Shown in pieces: positions 1 to 14,710 of a DNA stretch of 64,000 nt. The notes under the pieces were generated by a model. That model saw only the letters and a list, made by a program, of their open reading frames with translations. It was not told where the DNA came from and searched no databases. Positions within the stretch are counted from its first letter, which is position 1, and each line of letters begins with the position of its first letter. Position numbers and translations under genes: made by a program. Source of the DNA: Pempheris klunzingeri (lineage: Eukaryota; Chordata; Actinopteri; Acropomatiformes; Pempheridae); the NCBI RefSeq assembly GCF_042242105.1, contig NC_092012.1:7383470-7447469 (forward strand). The letters are read 5' to 3'.

Positions 1-360
1 AGCTGTGCCATAAAGCCTAACGGCAAGCTGCTGGCATAGAAAAAAGTTGCACAGATCACTTGGACTGTTCTTTTGAATACCCCTTTGATTAGAAAGCTGT
101 GATTTGCACGGCAACTCCTAAAATGGTCCAGTTGTTTTTGGTTGGATACCACAGAAAGAGTAGTGTGCCAGGGTTGTAGAGGGGGGTGGGGAAAGGGACA
201 GAGGGACGCTGAGGGAGGAGAAGAGTGACCAAGATGGGGGGGGGGCGGACTGGCCTTCGAAGTACCCCTTTTGTTCCTTTTGACACCAGCAAAAATGCTC
301 CCCAGTGAACACTAAAGGGAGTCCGTGCAGTGATAGACAATTATCTGTTCCCAAAGGGCA

Positions 361-361
<1 letters not shown>

Positions 362-408
<47 letters not shown>
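362..408. repeat. (AC)n microsatellite
   Basis: A pure CA dinucleotide run of about 47 bp. Downstream (about 461-530) are degenerate CTAACC/TTAACC units, a pattern often seen beside CA repeats in fish. Confidence 0.95.
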
Positions 409-411
<3 letters not shown>

Positions 412-1571
412 TTATGACTTAAGAGGACCCTTTATGACTTTATTCATTTTCTGGCTCATAACTCTAACCTTAACCGTCTGCACTGCAGCCCACACCCTAA
501 TCTTATTTTAACTTTAACCCTCTAACCTAAAGCCTATAGCCCTCAAAAAGATTTAGCAAGTGCTTTCGCTCAATCAGGACAGACCCCTGAATACATGTAC
601 TTAAAGGTCAGGATCAGGTAATGCCTCTTAATTTGAACCCAGACGAAGACCTTTTCTTGAACAAGTCAAGTAACTTATAAAGGCTTTTTCTCAAATCTGC
701 ACATACTCCTCTATGTAGATTCTGAAGATTTCATGGTCATTGTAAATGTACTTACTTTGCCCAAATGTCTGGACTGTGCAGGTCTAAAACTCCACACAGC
801 CCACACAGACATAAAACTAGAAGGACACACACATACATGTACTCGACACACTAGCAAAGGTTTCATATTTAGCCTTACTGACGTGAATTCTATATAATTC
901 AAAGTAGCATTCCAGCTGTGTTAAGTGTGTTTGCAATTACATATCTGCAAACACCCCAATTATGAAGGAGGCCCGCACTTCTCTGATGTCGGGTACACAT
1001 GTGTGGTTGGAAAAACGTCTGAAAGCCATTTTCAGAGTGTTTATGGTACAGCTTCTGCTGTTAACTGTAAGGCTGTTAAGACTCTTATAGCATAAAACGA
1101 TTCAAGATATCTCGATATGAAAGCTCTGAAAAACTCTCTGTGCAAATCTCTGTTTCGCTTTTATAGTGATTTTATGTGTCCATTCAGAATAGGAAATAAG
1201 CAGTTACTGTAGTAAGACCGTTCATGTTCACACATCCAAGCACATCTAAACTTAAACTGTCTGAATTCTTTACCAGGGGCACCTCGCTCGCCATAAATCT
1301 TAATTGAGTCTGATTTAGACCACTGCCCGTTTGTCAAGCTTAATGTTTACCCGCACGCTTTCTCACACACACCGACACACAAGACAGACACATTAAACTG
1401 AGAGCTAAGTCGCCTACCTAGCAACCCAAAACCTGCTATTCCTGGAGTAGGAAAAATGCAAAACAGCTCAGCAGATTAAGAAGACTAAATCCAGAATTAA
1501 GCGTTTTTTGTTTCTTATATTCACTCTAAATGGAGCACATAAAATAATTAACATGGGGATAGCAAGTTGTC

Positions 1572-1610
1572 TGTGTGTGTGTGTGTGTTTGTGTGTGTGT
1601 GAGAGAGAGA
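1572..1610. repeat. (TG)n-(GA)n compound microsatellite
   Basis: A TG run interrupted once by TTTG, followed by a short GA run. Confidence 0.9.
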
Positions 1611-1750
1611 AATGGGTAAAGACAAAAAGTGTGAGTAAAAAGAGGAAAAAAGGGAAATAGTTGTGTGAGAGCCACAGAAAAGCATTCACCACAGGAAGAC
1701 ATTCAGATCTCATGAGCTCATTGCCTGTCAAAAAGCTTCCTTACCCTCCT

Positions 1751-1752
<2 letters not shown>

Positions 1753-1816
<64 letters not shown>
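1753..1816. repeat. (GT)19-(GA)n compound microsatellite
   Basis: An uninterrupted GT run (1753-1790) passes directly into a GA run (1791-1816). It creates a spurious 206-codon minus-strand frame containing a long His-Thr stretch. Confidence 0.95.
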
Positions 1817-4461
1817 ATGTCTGTGAAAACTGTACTTTTCAAATCTGTGTGAAAAGCCTGTAGTGTATTTCCAAAAGAGTTGGGAAACTCTCTCCCCTTC
1901 TGTCACTGCATGCTTCACTCCTCCTCCAAACGCATTCACACAATCCAGACTGACTTTCTCACCAAAGTATGACTTGAATTCATTGTGAAAAGTGCACAAG
2001 AGAAAGCTTTGTTGTGCCTTTTGTTGGATGGATGTATTCATTTTTGGATTCCCCTTTAGCAGGTCACTGGAATAAAAGATGACAGAGTGATGTGAAATTA
2101 TTTGTGGATATCCTCCAGAGGAAACAAAGACACAGGAGAGAATGACCAGAATCCCCTTTCCCCTCCAGCTGAGATTAGGTGCACATCCCATGGAATCTGT
2201 GTGCGACTGTGTCTGAGTGCAGTCTGTACAGTCAGGACATAGGATGTGCTTCCTGTGTGTGGGCCTGGGGACAAGGCAGCAAGTGCATTTAGACAGTATT
2301 AGTATCAGAAAAGTATTTTGTACACTGTAAATGCCCATAGTCTGGTATTCTACACTTAAATGTGATTAGATAATAATTTAAATCCAAAGAAGCTTCTGTA
2401 CTAAAGAACTTTGTATAAAATTCAATTTAAGGAATATATTTCTATGCAATGACGAAACTGGTAGCAAGACTCAGTATTATCTGAAATGATTTGTGGAGAT
2501 TTTTGCAGAGTTAATCGCTGTCTGAAATGAATTCAGACCGTAATCCATGCTGTCCCTCTCCACAATGTCGTATTCATCCTTTCTTTGTTTTCCTCCACTC
2601 CATTAATGCTATACATGTCAGTATGAAATCCCCAAATTGTTCCAATCTCTTGTTTCCTCTTGTAAATATACTTTTGGCCTTCATTCAGGATTTTACCTTA
2701 AAGCTGCAGCTGTCTGTTTTCTTTTTATGTCAGGCTATCTAGTCTGCCTCTGTCTTTATCTGCGTCTTCCTCCCTCTCAGTCTCCCTCTCATTTAGAGCC
2801 CCCTCAAACTCCTGTGGCCATTACAACAGAGTTATAGTGGCACAAAAGGCTCCTTTGCCTGATCATCTCTGGCTTCGGCACATTAAAACACATTGAATGG
2901 CTTGAAGCAGCTATAAGGATGTTATTTATATCAGAGAACTCAGTAGAAATAAGTAATGGTGATTAAATATTCCCCTGTGATGAGTTTTTGGTCCCACACG
3001 TAATTATCACAATTTAGCTGTCTAAGGATCTGGTTAGACGAGCACTTAGAACAGTGACATTTGGGACATAAATGAGTTCATTTCGGTGGGATTGTTAAAA
3101 TGTATATACAAATAATATACAAATAATACTTTGCCTTGTGGGAAACACCTCTCCCCTCTGCAATGCAGTTCAACAGCACCACTAACTGCATTCTCTAGAA
3201 TGATCATGAAGGTGGAAAGCACAGTATAACCCTCATGAAAGTAAGATTTACTGCAGGACTGTTGGAGGAAACTGCATCAGTTTGAGCTAGCTAACTTTTT
3301 CACCAAAGTGCTTTCTCATATGGAAACACATTAACATTACTATAAAGAAGACAGATGACGCAAGAAACGCAGACGGTTAGTCAATCAGATCAGACAGGTT
3401 TTAAACAAACTTATTTGGAGAACAATTGAGGGCAAATGGTAAAATTGTGACCCAGTGTCTGTTGTAAACGTTCACAGTGGTTTACAGACCAACTGGCTTT
3501 GCTTATTTTTGTACACATATGGTTTGTTAGTGCAATTCGGCATCGCCGGCATCTCAAGTGTGCTCACTTTGTGTTTACCATCATTTAAAACGGCAGCTAA
3601 AGTCTGAAATGTCTGCTTCTTTACTGACTTTACTACTGTTTGATTGTCTGACTGCTGATGGTTGTAACGTTTGTGTCGGCCTCCCAGACCTCCGAAATTT
3701 GTCAACTACATATGTATCATAATCAATAGGATTAATGGCCATAAGATTCATGATATATAAGTGGAATTATCCCCAGAATACAATCCAGTCTTTTTAATTG
3801 TCACAAAACAAGTCAAATGACGTGAGTATACAGAGCTCTTTTAGTAAAAGTATGCTTTTTAGTGAATAGAGGCACGGAGAAAGGAATGCACTCTTTGATT
3901 ATCATTACAGTTGCTCTGGAGAAGATGCAGTGGTCAACACATGTCAACTATGCAGGCCATGGCAGTGCCACTGCAGTGAGAGTTGGGGTGGTCCATTTTC
4001 TCACTGAAATAGTAGCTGCCTGGTTGGGAGGGTTGATAAAGTGTCATGGAATCTACTTACGTAATTTTATCCCATATCACACTCCCAGGCATGAGGCTGA
4101 CAATAGCAGCGCTGTGTGCACTGTGCTGTGTTTTCACGTCTTGCTTGCTTATGCAACGTCCGCTCACATTTGAGGTACGTTCATCAGCGCTGACACCTGA
4201 TTTTTAGTGATGTTTATTTCTCAAATGTGGTGTGGTGGTCGGGTGTGATGCACTGTGGTATTTTATGCAGGTGATAAACATGATATATACCACATTTGAA
4301 CATACAGATGAAATATGCATGTGTTTTACTGTTGGTACAGCTGTATTCTACACTGAATGAGACAGTGAGGAGAGTTCAGTGAAAATAAGAGAACAATGAG
4401 TGGGGAGAGGGGCAACGAGTGAGAGCACTTCCATGGTGGATGATACTGCCACCCACTCACA

Positions 4462-4483
4462 CTCTCTCTCTCTCTCTCTCTCA

Positions 4484-4554
<71 letters not shown>
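4462..4554. repeat. (CT)n-(CA)n compound microsatellite
   Basis: About 83 bp of CT repeats with one CACTTT interruption, then (CA)5. It generates artefactual Leu-Ser and Arg-Glu frames on both strands. Confidence 0.95.
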
Positions 4555-4555
<1 letters not shown>

Positions 4556-7500
4556 GATACACATCCGAATTGGAGTTCATGAGGGTCAAATTCAGCTCTG
4601 TATTTCGCCTATGGGCACTGATAGTGTAAATATAGATATTAGTCTCTCTGCAGCACAAACTGCTTCATTTTTTCATTTCCATTTCTCATGTGCCTTCTTT
4701 AGTATTTCATGTCTCTACTATTCCATCCCCTTTACATTGCATTTTAGTAACTATGCCACAATATGTGCTTTGATCTGTTCAACACTGCTACATGTTCTAC
4801 AAAAAGTAAAAAAATATATTTTAGTGGTTCTGAATACAACTGATGAACCCATGAGAAGATCACATGAACCACAAATACATAAGCCTCTTATAAAGGCTGT
4901 AATATACAGTATGGTGAAAGTGTCAGCTCTAAGCCTCAAAATAAGGCCTGGTATGTCAGCAATTTGTCAGATGAGTGTGGACAAAGCGATCTGTTTCAGA
5001 AGTGAGGCTTGTTTGAGTTGAATTGACGTTTGGATCAGACATAGTGTTCAGTTCTCAGGTCCTTGAGATTTGGTTCTTACCATTGCTGTGCTGGCGATTT
5101 TCACAGGGAGCTGGAAAAGAAAATCTTTCTGCACTAGTGACTGCTTGTGGTTGGTCAGAGTAGTGTAGACAGAGCAGCTCTGTTGAGCTTGCAGGTGGCA
5201 AGAAGCTCCATGGTGGCGGTTTACAGCCTTCTCAGACCAACAGAGGAGTTAGTAGCTGTACCAAAATGTGAGAAAGGGCGATGGGAAGACAATTAATAAT
5301 CTTAAGTCGACCATTTTACATGTAGATATATTAAAGATATAATTTGAAAAGTAGTTTCTTTTGATTTATCCTGGAATTCATTTCACAGAACTATTTTCTG
5401 ATCCTTGAGAATTTTTCATCACGACTGAGAAACGTCAAGATAAATGTCAGTCGGTCCTTATTTTTGGAGAACCGGTTCTTAATTCCAGCTGCCTGGATTT
5501 CCTTTGCTGTCACTATGGTAACGCAGTGGGCATAACTGTCTGTCTGAAAAACAACAGTCCAACAACGGAGGCGAGAAACAAAGAGCCTTTAGAAATTAAT
5601 GGACAGTCGAATTCATTCCACTCTACTCATGTCAAAAATGTACTGTATTCTCTGCTACTTGTGGAATTATTAATTTGTGATAACCATTCACCATTACATT
5701 TTAAATACATTGTTGTATTAGTAGACAGTAATAAAACATAATGATAAATTGCCTATTCATGCAGAATTCTATAATTATATACACTTCCAAAATTATCCTG
5801 CATCCTGCACATTTCTTTCACCAATTTGATCAGAAAGTTATTTTCCTTCTCATTAAGTATAACGATTCCGAAAAAAAATTAAAATGGACACATTAATAAA
5901 CCTGTGTTGGCCTATACAGGTCCATACACTTTGGATTAGAGGACAGCAAATGCTGTTGCGCAGAGAAATCCTACGTACACCACATTATTGTATGTAGACC
6001 CATTGTACGTATTTTTCTCTGTGTGTTATTGTTTACTGGACGGACCACCAGCTAAGAATCAGCTGCGTCTGCATTCCAGCCACTTGCTTCTTCACCGCGG
6101 GTGCTGACTGCAGCTGAGAGGGTTCACTGGGTCTATGCTGATGTGCCAGGTCATTTATTTATGTAGATGGCTCGTAGAAAGGAGGAGAGTAACACATGTC
6201 GAAAAGCACAGAGGAAAAGGGAGGCTGTTCAAGATTTAGCTCAGATCGAACATTGCTAATAACACATGGTAATTAAAGTGAAGGTGTGCATTGTCTTCTC
6301 CCGTCTGTGTTGTTGCGCTCATCCACAACAAAATGAGTAATGTGAGAAGAGCAACATTCAGTCTGATTTAGGGCTTTGAACCCACACAATTATAAACCTA
6401 CTGTTAGGAGGTCAAATTATATTAGCAGGCAAAATAACCTGAGGCTTGGAACCTCTTCCACCACCAATTTGCAGTGGTTTACCTTTTAAAATGATTAGTT
6501 AAGTAGACCAGTTCTTAGCCAGAATCACGTGGAATCAATTGACATACTGCTCGCCAGGTGTTATAGTTAATTCCTGTTATACTCTGTATTCCTCCTGTCA
6601 GTCACACAAGGTAAGGACCATAGCCAGGCAATCCTCCTGACAATGAAAAATGAGAGCTGTAGGCTCCTGCGCTTAGGGTAATAACTGCTTAAAGACATTA
6701 TTTCACCTCGTCAGGGGAAAAAAGCAGTTGTGGTTTTGAAGCGAAAAGGTGCTGAGGGTTGCAGCAAAGAAAGGCAGGCAAAGCACAGCAGGACCTTGTG
6801 TCACGGAAAGATAGGATGAGAAGCTGTAAAGTTAATCTTTACTTTAAGTCTGCAAATATATGTGACCCAACCCTAACATTCATATTTTTCGGTTGGTTAC
6901 CTTGTGCTTCAGTGGAACTAAATGGTCTGGGCTGGAAAATGTCACACCACTGAAATCACAGAAAGATAGCAAGGTCATTTGAATGAACTAACCAAGAGAG
7001 TTGGCATGTTTTCCAGTATTGCTAATGATATTGAGACTTTAGAGTTACAGTTGCTAGATTTCTGTAGTTTTGGTTAAAAAAGAAAAACACAGTGGCACTA
7101 AACAGTGGACTGAGAATATCGATGGGAGGCCTAAGTGCTACATAGGCCAGACCAGCCTGGGATTAGAACAAATTTTCCCAAAGGTTTACTTACTTATTTA
7201 GACACTTACTTGTTTATTTAAGCCTGTGCAGACGCCTAGTAATTGTCTGAATTTTCATCCTGAATTTGGTTTGAAGTTGTGCTGTATGAGCAATTCACTT
7301 TACTAACTTAACTCCAACTTAACTTAAATCTTTAATGGAGGCTAGTTTTTATCCACTATATATAGTGAGTGTGGCAGTCACGTATTTGATACATGCATTG
7401 ATGAGGATATAACATAAAACATTTAATTTAATGATTGTAAATGATTGTAGCATGTCCTAATAGGTAAGAGGTTTTGCCATACAGCCTGTATGAGTTTTTA

Positions 7501-7745
7501 TGTTAAACATATAGAAAAGAGATGTGGTCTTCGTGTATGACAGAGTCCCAAAGCTAAAACGATTAACTTTGCTTGTAAGCAGTACTGACACACACATACT
7601 GTATGTTATACTTTTTTGCGCTGCCTTTTTAAAGGACCTGTCACACTTAGATTCCTTACATTTTTTTCCAGCGCCAAGCTGCTGTTAATCAGTTGTCCAA
7701 TTTCATACCAGTGTCAAGGGCCCGCTGTAAAGCTCTCTGGTAGGG

Positions 7746-7790
7746 AGCTAGTTTGAGTCACTGTTTGATATACAGTAACTCAAACTAGCT
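7746..7790. repeat. Near-perfect 19-bp inverted repeat (hairpin)
   Basis: The left arm (7746-7764) and right arm (7772-7790) are complementary over 19 positions with one mismatch, and are separated by a 7-nt loop. The arms begin AGCTAGTTTGAGT and end ACTCAAACTAGCT. It could be a small MITE relic or simply a local palindrome. The stem is short for a microRNA precursor. Confidence 0.75.
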
Positions 7791-8226
7791 ACAATACCTA
7801 CAACATAGTAATGTTGAAAATTAGTGGAACATTACTGGAAAATAATTGTTAAAAGGGAACATCAACAATGTGTTACACAGATACACTGTATATATATGTC
7901 TACTAAATATGTATCATCACTTACTAATCTCTGTGTCTTTGATCCATTTGATAATATTAGAACCCAATTAATTCAAAACAGTCCACACAATCGGTTTTGT
8001 TGTTGGAAAGGTGCCCAATGATGCAAAATAAAAAATCTATCAATCAGTCCCTGCAAATGCATGAAAGCTAAAGTAACAAGCCTGTTTTGGAAGATGTAAG
8101 GAATAGAAAGTACAGATATTTGTGTTAAATGGAGAGAATAAGAGTAAAAAGTTGTTAAAAATAGATACTCAAGTAAAGTGTATTGACAAAGTACGTGTTA
8201 TTCTTTACCTCCCACCTATGACTGTA

Positions 8227-8228
<2 letters not shown>

Positions 8229-8281
<53 letters not shown>
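8229..8281. repeat. (AC)n microsatellite
   Basis: An uninterrupted CA run of about 53 bp. Confidence 0.95.
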
Positions 8282-8283
<2 letters not shown>

Positions 8284-10299
8284 TGGGATATACAGAAACA
8301 AGAGTGGTGCAGATGATATAGTAAACTTAAGTATGACTGGGGAAGTGAGCAGATCCAACAGGGACTAGATCGTGCCAATAAAGAATCCCATATGGAATTA
8401 CGGCCAGAATTAAATATTTGTCTCCGTAGAGGATAGTGAAATGAGGTCTGTGTTTTTACAGCTGGCTTTTAAACTGGGACACATGCGTAGGTCTACTGTA
8501 CTGTAGAGGTCTAATTGACTAGCTGGCAATAAACAGATCAATGCAACAGACTGGAAAGATGTGCATGAGTGACCATATACTGTAAAAGATATCCAATATA
8601 TAGCTAGCTAGCCAAACGCTGTCCTGCCACGTGAGAGGCATGCTCTTAAATGACCTTCATAATAAGCCTCTTCAACAAGAGAGCAGCAGCAGTACTGGAG
8701 TCCTATGGTTAGTTTTCCCTGGTTGATCTCATCAGCAGAGTGGCTCCTGTGAAATAGGTCAAATTCACAACACATTAACCTTCACCCACATATGGGAATA
8801 CTGTCATTTGAAATGTGGCTTAATAAGCTCATACGTTGCTGCAAAGGAGATTAATGTTGCCTGTTTCTTGCTGTCTTTCTGTGTGTGTGCATGCTAAGGC
8901 ATTCACGACTGCTGCATTTTAGAGGTAATCAACTACTCCCAAAAAATGCAACCAGTAAAGGGTTAACTAATGTAAGCAGGACCAACATGGGGGTAGATGA
9001 AATAGCGCCATTTCAATAGAGTACTGGATTGGCTCTGGGAGGCTGTTTGCAAATGAGACACTCTTACAAATGTGCACTGCATGGCTCCGCAGCCAGGTCT
9101 CTCATTGGTTCTCGTTTGTTCTATACACAAATAGTTCACAGTACACCACTGAGCTGAGTGAGCTCAGCTACAGACTCGTTCCATAAGCTAACAGAGTAGC
9201 AGAGAACAGCTAAGAGAGGTTGTCACTCAGTTGTGTGCTATAGGCTGTTCACATTATTAACGTACATCTTACCCAAACGGCTAGTGTAAAGAGACTTGTC
9301 AGCAGTGGCTACCCACAGTGCCCCCAGCGGCATATCTGCTGTAGATGTATTGCCACTGCTTTATACTGCACCGTGCTATAACCACAGATGAACGCTGCAT
9401 TTGCAGACTAGACAAGATTGAAGGACATTAGAGAACAGCTATACAGGAGTGCATATATGGTAGTTTAACCAAAAAGTGTGTATGTGTGCTTATGAGGTTA
9501 GATAGCCTGGGACAGACAGGTGAAGAGCAATACACAGTCACCATCTCCACTCAAGATCTACTCCGCCTTGCTGTCCAACAGTTGTGCCTAAACCTGCTGA
9601 CTACGGTTGGAAAACCCATGAGAAGTCTATCCACACTTCCCCTCCTCTGAATAAACAGGAACATCTGGAGTTTCCCTGCCCCCACTTTAAGGCTGGCAAA
9701 GGTGCCAGAATTGCTGCAATCTGTTTGTCTCTCACAGATTGGACCCTCTTTTGTATCCTGCCTATGATAATAGACTGGGATGTGTCTATCTTTCATTTGT
9801 GTTGAAGAACCACAAAAAAGGGATTAAAAAATTAGCCACCTTAAAACCATTATGAAGAAGCTCTGTCTTGGCATTCTCTTTTATTTTATTACATTTTTAT
9901 TCCTGGCCTCATCTCTGGCTTCTCAATAGTCCAATTTATCCTCCAGCATCAGCAAACCACAAACCCCTTTGTCCACATGATAAACTGATTTGTAATATAG
10001 CGTGTAATAACACATGCACTTTTTTTTAAAGGGTTACCATTTCGTTATATCATATTATAGAACCTGCAGTTGTTCTTGTAGTTATGAATGAAACTCGACT
10101 AGTCCATTAAGTTGTAAGTAACCATAAAGAGATTATAGAGAACTGACCTGGTACACTAATATTATAGAGACATGTATGAGCTCCCTGTGGAAGGCCATTA
10201 GTTATATCTCATTGCTCTGGGTAACTGTATCAGATAAATAGCTCGATAATAGCTTTTCACAACTGGTATCCAGCACCTGCACCTTCTGTCAGTTAGTTT

Positions 10300-10560
10300 T
10301 GTCTCTCAAATGCTCCAATATATCAGCAACTACTGGACAGATCAGGTAGAAATTTGCAGTGAAAATTGAAGGTCACCCAGTGATTATTCATCAGGTTTCT
10401 GGTGACTCCCTGACTTATTGCCTTTGGGCCAAAATGTCCATATGTACACAAGAAAAAGCAAATCTAGAAAACACAAAGACCATGATAATTACTCATTCCC
10501 GTTCCCAATTACTCATTTCAAATTCAAATTGTTTGTTGACCTATGTCATAGACAGGTACG
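10300..10560 (+). repeat. Possible very divergent copy of a teleost interspersed repeat
   Basis: Phrases such as 'aactactggacagat', 'gattattcatcaggtttctggtgactccctgac' (10382-10413) and a later 'caaattcaaattg' follow the order of the repeat found at 50139-50680 and 52570-53130 (target sentence, GGTGATTCCCTGACTT, GGTCAAA). The copy is heavily mutated and its bounds are approximate. Confidence 0.35.
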
Positions 10561-12469
10561 TTTTGTTTGCTCTATGTTTGCCTTTTTGGCACTGAGATGG
10601 CAGTCCAAAATTGGTCTGATGAAAATTCGATCTTTTTGACACTGTTCCTGCTTGGATTAATTATCATGTTCTTCAAGTCTTTGAAGCCATATCACATAAA
10701 TGATAGAAGATCAGTATTCTAGCAGCACAAGTCCTTGTTGCCAAGGTTCAGATGGTCACTGTCTGGAATGGAGAAGTCCTTGGCCAGGCAGATGGTCTGG
10801 CACTCGGCTTGGCCACGTTCTCTGTCTAGGTTTGTTTTTTTTCATGGTCTCCATCCATCCAGTCATGCGAAGAGAGACAGAGTGAGAAAAAGAGATAGTG
10901 AGAGGACACAGGAAAAAGAGAAAAGAGGGACCAAGACAGGTAGCGATAGATTGAGGAGGTAGAGATACCACAAGGGTGTTTGTCTGGTCGCTGACTCAGT
11001 CGAGCAGATTGAGTGTCTGTGGTTCTGAACTTCAAAGCTTTGTCTCTGATCCAGATGAACAAGTAGCTTTTCCCCGTGAGCTGAGCAAGAAGGATACTCT
11101 AAAAGGAAAGATCAGACGATTTTAAAATATTAGAGATGACTAAATGGTTTGATTTATGGTTTTAATGGAGAAGAGAAACTAGTTGCTCACTAGTCTTTTT
11201 CTTTGCTGCAGTGTTTGTTTTAGGGTTTCTTTTTACAACGTGTTTGCTATAACACTTTATGATTATCAGTCAAGTTAAGCGTATTTTGCAGGAGACATTT
11301 TGGATCGTCATATTAACAAAGAGCAGATGTTGCGGATAACATATGGAACTGTTCTTTTCAAGTGACCCTTAAAGTGAGGCAGCTAAATAAAAATCCATCA
11401 TTCACTTTACCATTTACACCTTTTAATTTTGATACTGAGACATGTAAAAATGTCCTTTACAACAATGGCTGCAGAGTTTTTGCATTGGTTAACCTACTTT
11501 AAGGACCCTGTTTGCTCTATTAATTAAACTTTGGCAAAAGTAAAGAAAGATACAGTCGATCTGTGTGCATGCAGTGTTCCTAAAACTGTGCGAAACTGCC
11601 TCGTTGGTAAATCCAGTTATACCACAGACAGCAGACGCCTCAACGCGCTTGAAATATCTTATACTAGACAAAAGAGCTTAGCCACCCACAGTTGGCTAAC
11701 ATGCTTTAGGCTAAAGTGTTAGCATGCACAGAGCTACTGTTTGAATTTGACTCACAAGAGGTTATTTGGTCCCAGGTGCTGGGTTTAATTCCCAGTGTTA
11801 CAACCTCCCGCAATTCGACACGCTCCAAGGCATCACCTTGATGCCTTGAAACACAATATCATAACCGATCTGAAATCATAACACGGACTGATTAATCATT
11901 CCACAAAGCTGTTTCTGTGGTCTTACTTCAGTGATGGATTTCAATAATCTGATGAAAGTGCTCCTTCATCTCCTGCTCCCGTGCCTTGGGCTCAGTGCCA
12001 TTTGGCTTTCTCAATTTGAACCACTGCCAGAGAGATTTCATTTCAGAGCTGATGAGGTTTGTCTACTATGACATTTAATTGACTTTCACTGGTATCACGT
12101 ATGTAAAAGTTTGTAAGCTTTCTCCTGAAGCACAATTCTAGTTATCTTTACTCATCATCTTTGCTGCGACAGATGTCTACCACATTCATGTAAATTGGAA
12201 ATTCAAACCGCAACAGCATGAAATGAATACAACAGCTTTTGTTACTGTATTAAAAGTTGACTACAACAAGTAAGCTTCCCTTTTTCCCTTTGTGATTATT
12301 TATCTACATAAATGCAGTAAATAACAGCTCTCTGGCATTACAAGAATTTTAAAGGATAAACCTAAAATGTTTTATAGGTTTTGATGTTTAAATAAATTTG
12401 ATGCTACAATTGTGAGTTTTTAGATATTTAAAATCAATATTTATCTAAAGACCGTTTTAGTTGGCTCTC

Positions 12470-12583
<114 letters not shown>

Positions 12584-14474
12584 CAGAGCAGGCAGGTGGT
12601 CTGACAGAGGGGAGTTAATCTCTGTCTGCTAAGAGCCTCCCCTGCTCCTCCTCTCTGTCTGCGTTTTTCTTTGTTTCTTTAAATATTTCATCAGTCTTTG
12701 TCGGCCTGCCCCTGCCTTTTTTTTCCTCTCTTTTCTCTTCCTATCTTGTCTTCTCTTTTACCTTGAATTCCTTATTCTCTCTTTAAGACAGTGACTGCCT
12801 CCCCTTGTCTCTGTTTCTCTTTTGTCACTGTGCCTCACATGTCCTCTTTTGTTTCTCGGTCTTTCCTCTGGACTTTTTCTCCACCTTGAATCTTCAACCC
12901 CCCTCTGTCATTCAGGGTGTGAGGCCCAGCTCGCATCATTATGCTCCAAAAAGCATGTGGCAGAAGCTCCTAGGGGAAAAGGAAAGGCAAGCACTAGGGA
13001 GATTATTAATTTAGACCTTTCTTCTGGTTTTTGATGAGTGACCACACAGATGGAATTGGAAAAAATGTGTCTAATGTGTGTTTCAATGGAAAATACTATA
13101 TGCATTAGAAATAAGGCTGAAGAAAATTACTCACAATGTCTAGAGAATACTACAGTAAATACCCATAGTAATTATATTACTTGGATGATAACATTGCTGT
13201 CAAGCTCCTTTTACCCTGCGAGGCAATGGATGGATTCCGGGACACCCACTTCTCCACGCACTTGTGCTCTGATAAGTGCCCTTCAGCTGGATCTCTGGGT
13301 TTCCTGTCCTTGGGTAGTGTGCTTTTTGCACCATCACCGCTGCTTAATGGTGCTGGCTTGAGGCCTAAGAGCAGCCATTAGCTGAGCCTCTGCATCTCCT
13401 GTCATTATCGTCGAGTATTATCATGAACACACACTCCAAAACGCATACAGCACTGGTTGCTGTTTCACCAGGCTCCTATTTATGGTACAGAAGAGTAACT
13501 ATGCATCTTGCCAGACTCCAAGCTATGAGATTATGGTCGAATCACAGTGGTTCTGCGGTGCTTATTTGTGAGGACAGCGAGAAGCAACTGTTCTCTTGAA
13601 AACAACAGTAGCAGCTTTTTAAGATTTTTGCTCACATGCTGCTGAAGGATCAGTCATATCTGAACTGACTTGTTTTAGAAATATATTTTCCTTCATTTTC
13701 ACTGCCACATTTACTGGCAAACCAGGGCTCTGTAAAGATATGATATGATTTTTTTTTTTTGTGCTTAGGCAGCCTGAATCTAATGTCATCCAGTCAGTCT
13801 TTTGCTTGAAATACACATCCCTATACAGTTTGAGATAAAACAATTCCATTGAAGTGTCCTGCTCTGAGACAACAAAGGTTTTGTGACTTGTGACAGTCAC
13901 ATTGTAACACCCCCACCCTTCACCTGCCAACTGAGCATATGAGCTATCATTGTTTAAAGGGCTGACATGAATAATGGGAAAAAGTTGCCCTTTCACCTAA
14001 CCTTACTGTTCACTTTAATGTGAAGTGTAACACTTCAGCCTTTTGGTCTGTTTGTGTGTATTCTTAATTGTTTGAGAAACTCCAGAAATGATATAATAGA
14101 CATTAATGGGCCAGATAATAGAGACCGAGTGAGTTCCAAAAGCTCCTGTGACCTCTCTTTTCAACTGATTGAAATTAATGCAGGCTCAAATAAAAGATTA
14201 CCTTTCCAACATTCCTGAACCGGCCATCTGGAAAATCCGACAAAAATCCAGATGGACTGGTTCACTTCAGGCTGCTGGAGCAGGTGTGTTAAATCTATTC
14301 TGCTCTGTTTTATTTTATTCCATTTGCCACTTACTCACAGCTGCTATTGCCTGCAGTGTTGGCTGCACCTTACTTTTGTTACTTTTGTGCGTATGCGGTG
14401 CTTTAAGTAAACATTGCATGCATGGCTGTTGTTTCACTGGCCTCACTAGTTAATAGTGAATGTTCTGTGTGCAT

Positions 14475-14492
14475 TGTCTGTCTGTCTGTCTG
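14475..14492. repeat. (TCTG)n short tandem repeat
   Basis: Four to five tandem CTGT units. Confidence 0.8.
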
Positions 14493-14710
14493 CATTACAC
14501 ATCAGCTTCAGGTGATTAAGATTTGGTCTGTAAGTGTGCTTATAGTCTATTGTCCCATGGAAAATTGTAAGTGTGCCTTGCAATGAGGTGACAGCTTCTC
14601 CCTTATGACTGCCTGTGTCTGTTTGTGGCTTACAACAGCTGCCAGTCATTATTGTGGACTATGGCCTTTAACTTGATGCGCTTAATTCTTTGTTTATAGA
14701 GAACCAGTCA

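Noticed and set aside
1718..2338. 206-codon minus-strand open frame
   Set aside because: It contains a translated GT/GA microsatellite, has no domain, no splice support, and a Ser/Leu/His-Thr composition typical of repeats.
4419..5021. 200-codon plus-strand open frame
   Set aside because: Its first third is a CT microsatellite read as Leu-Ser. The remainder is AT-rich with no recognisable motif.
8217..8240. ATG-ACT-GTA start resembling the MTV start of human CORO2B
   Set aside because: The next codons run into the CA microsatellite and there is no Thr-Lys followed by a donor.
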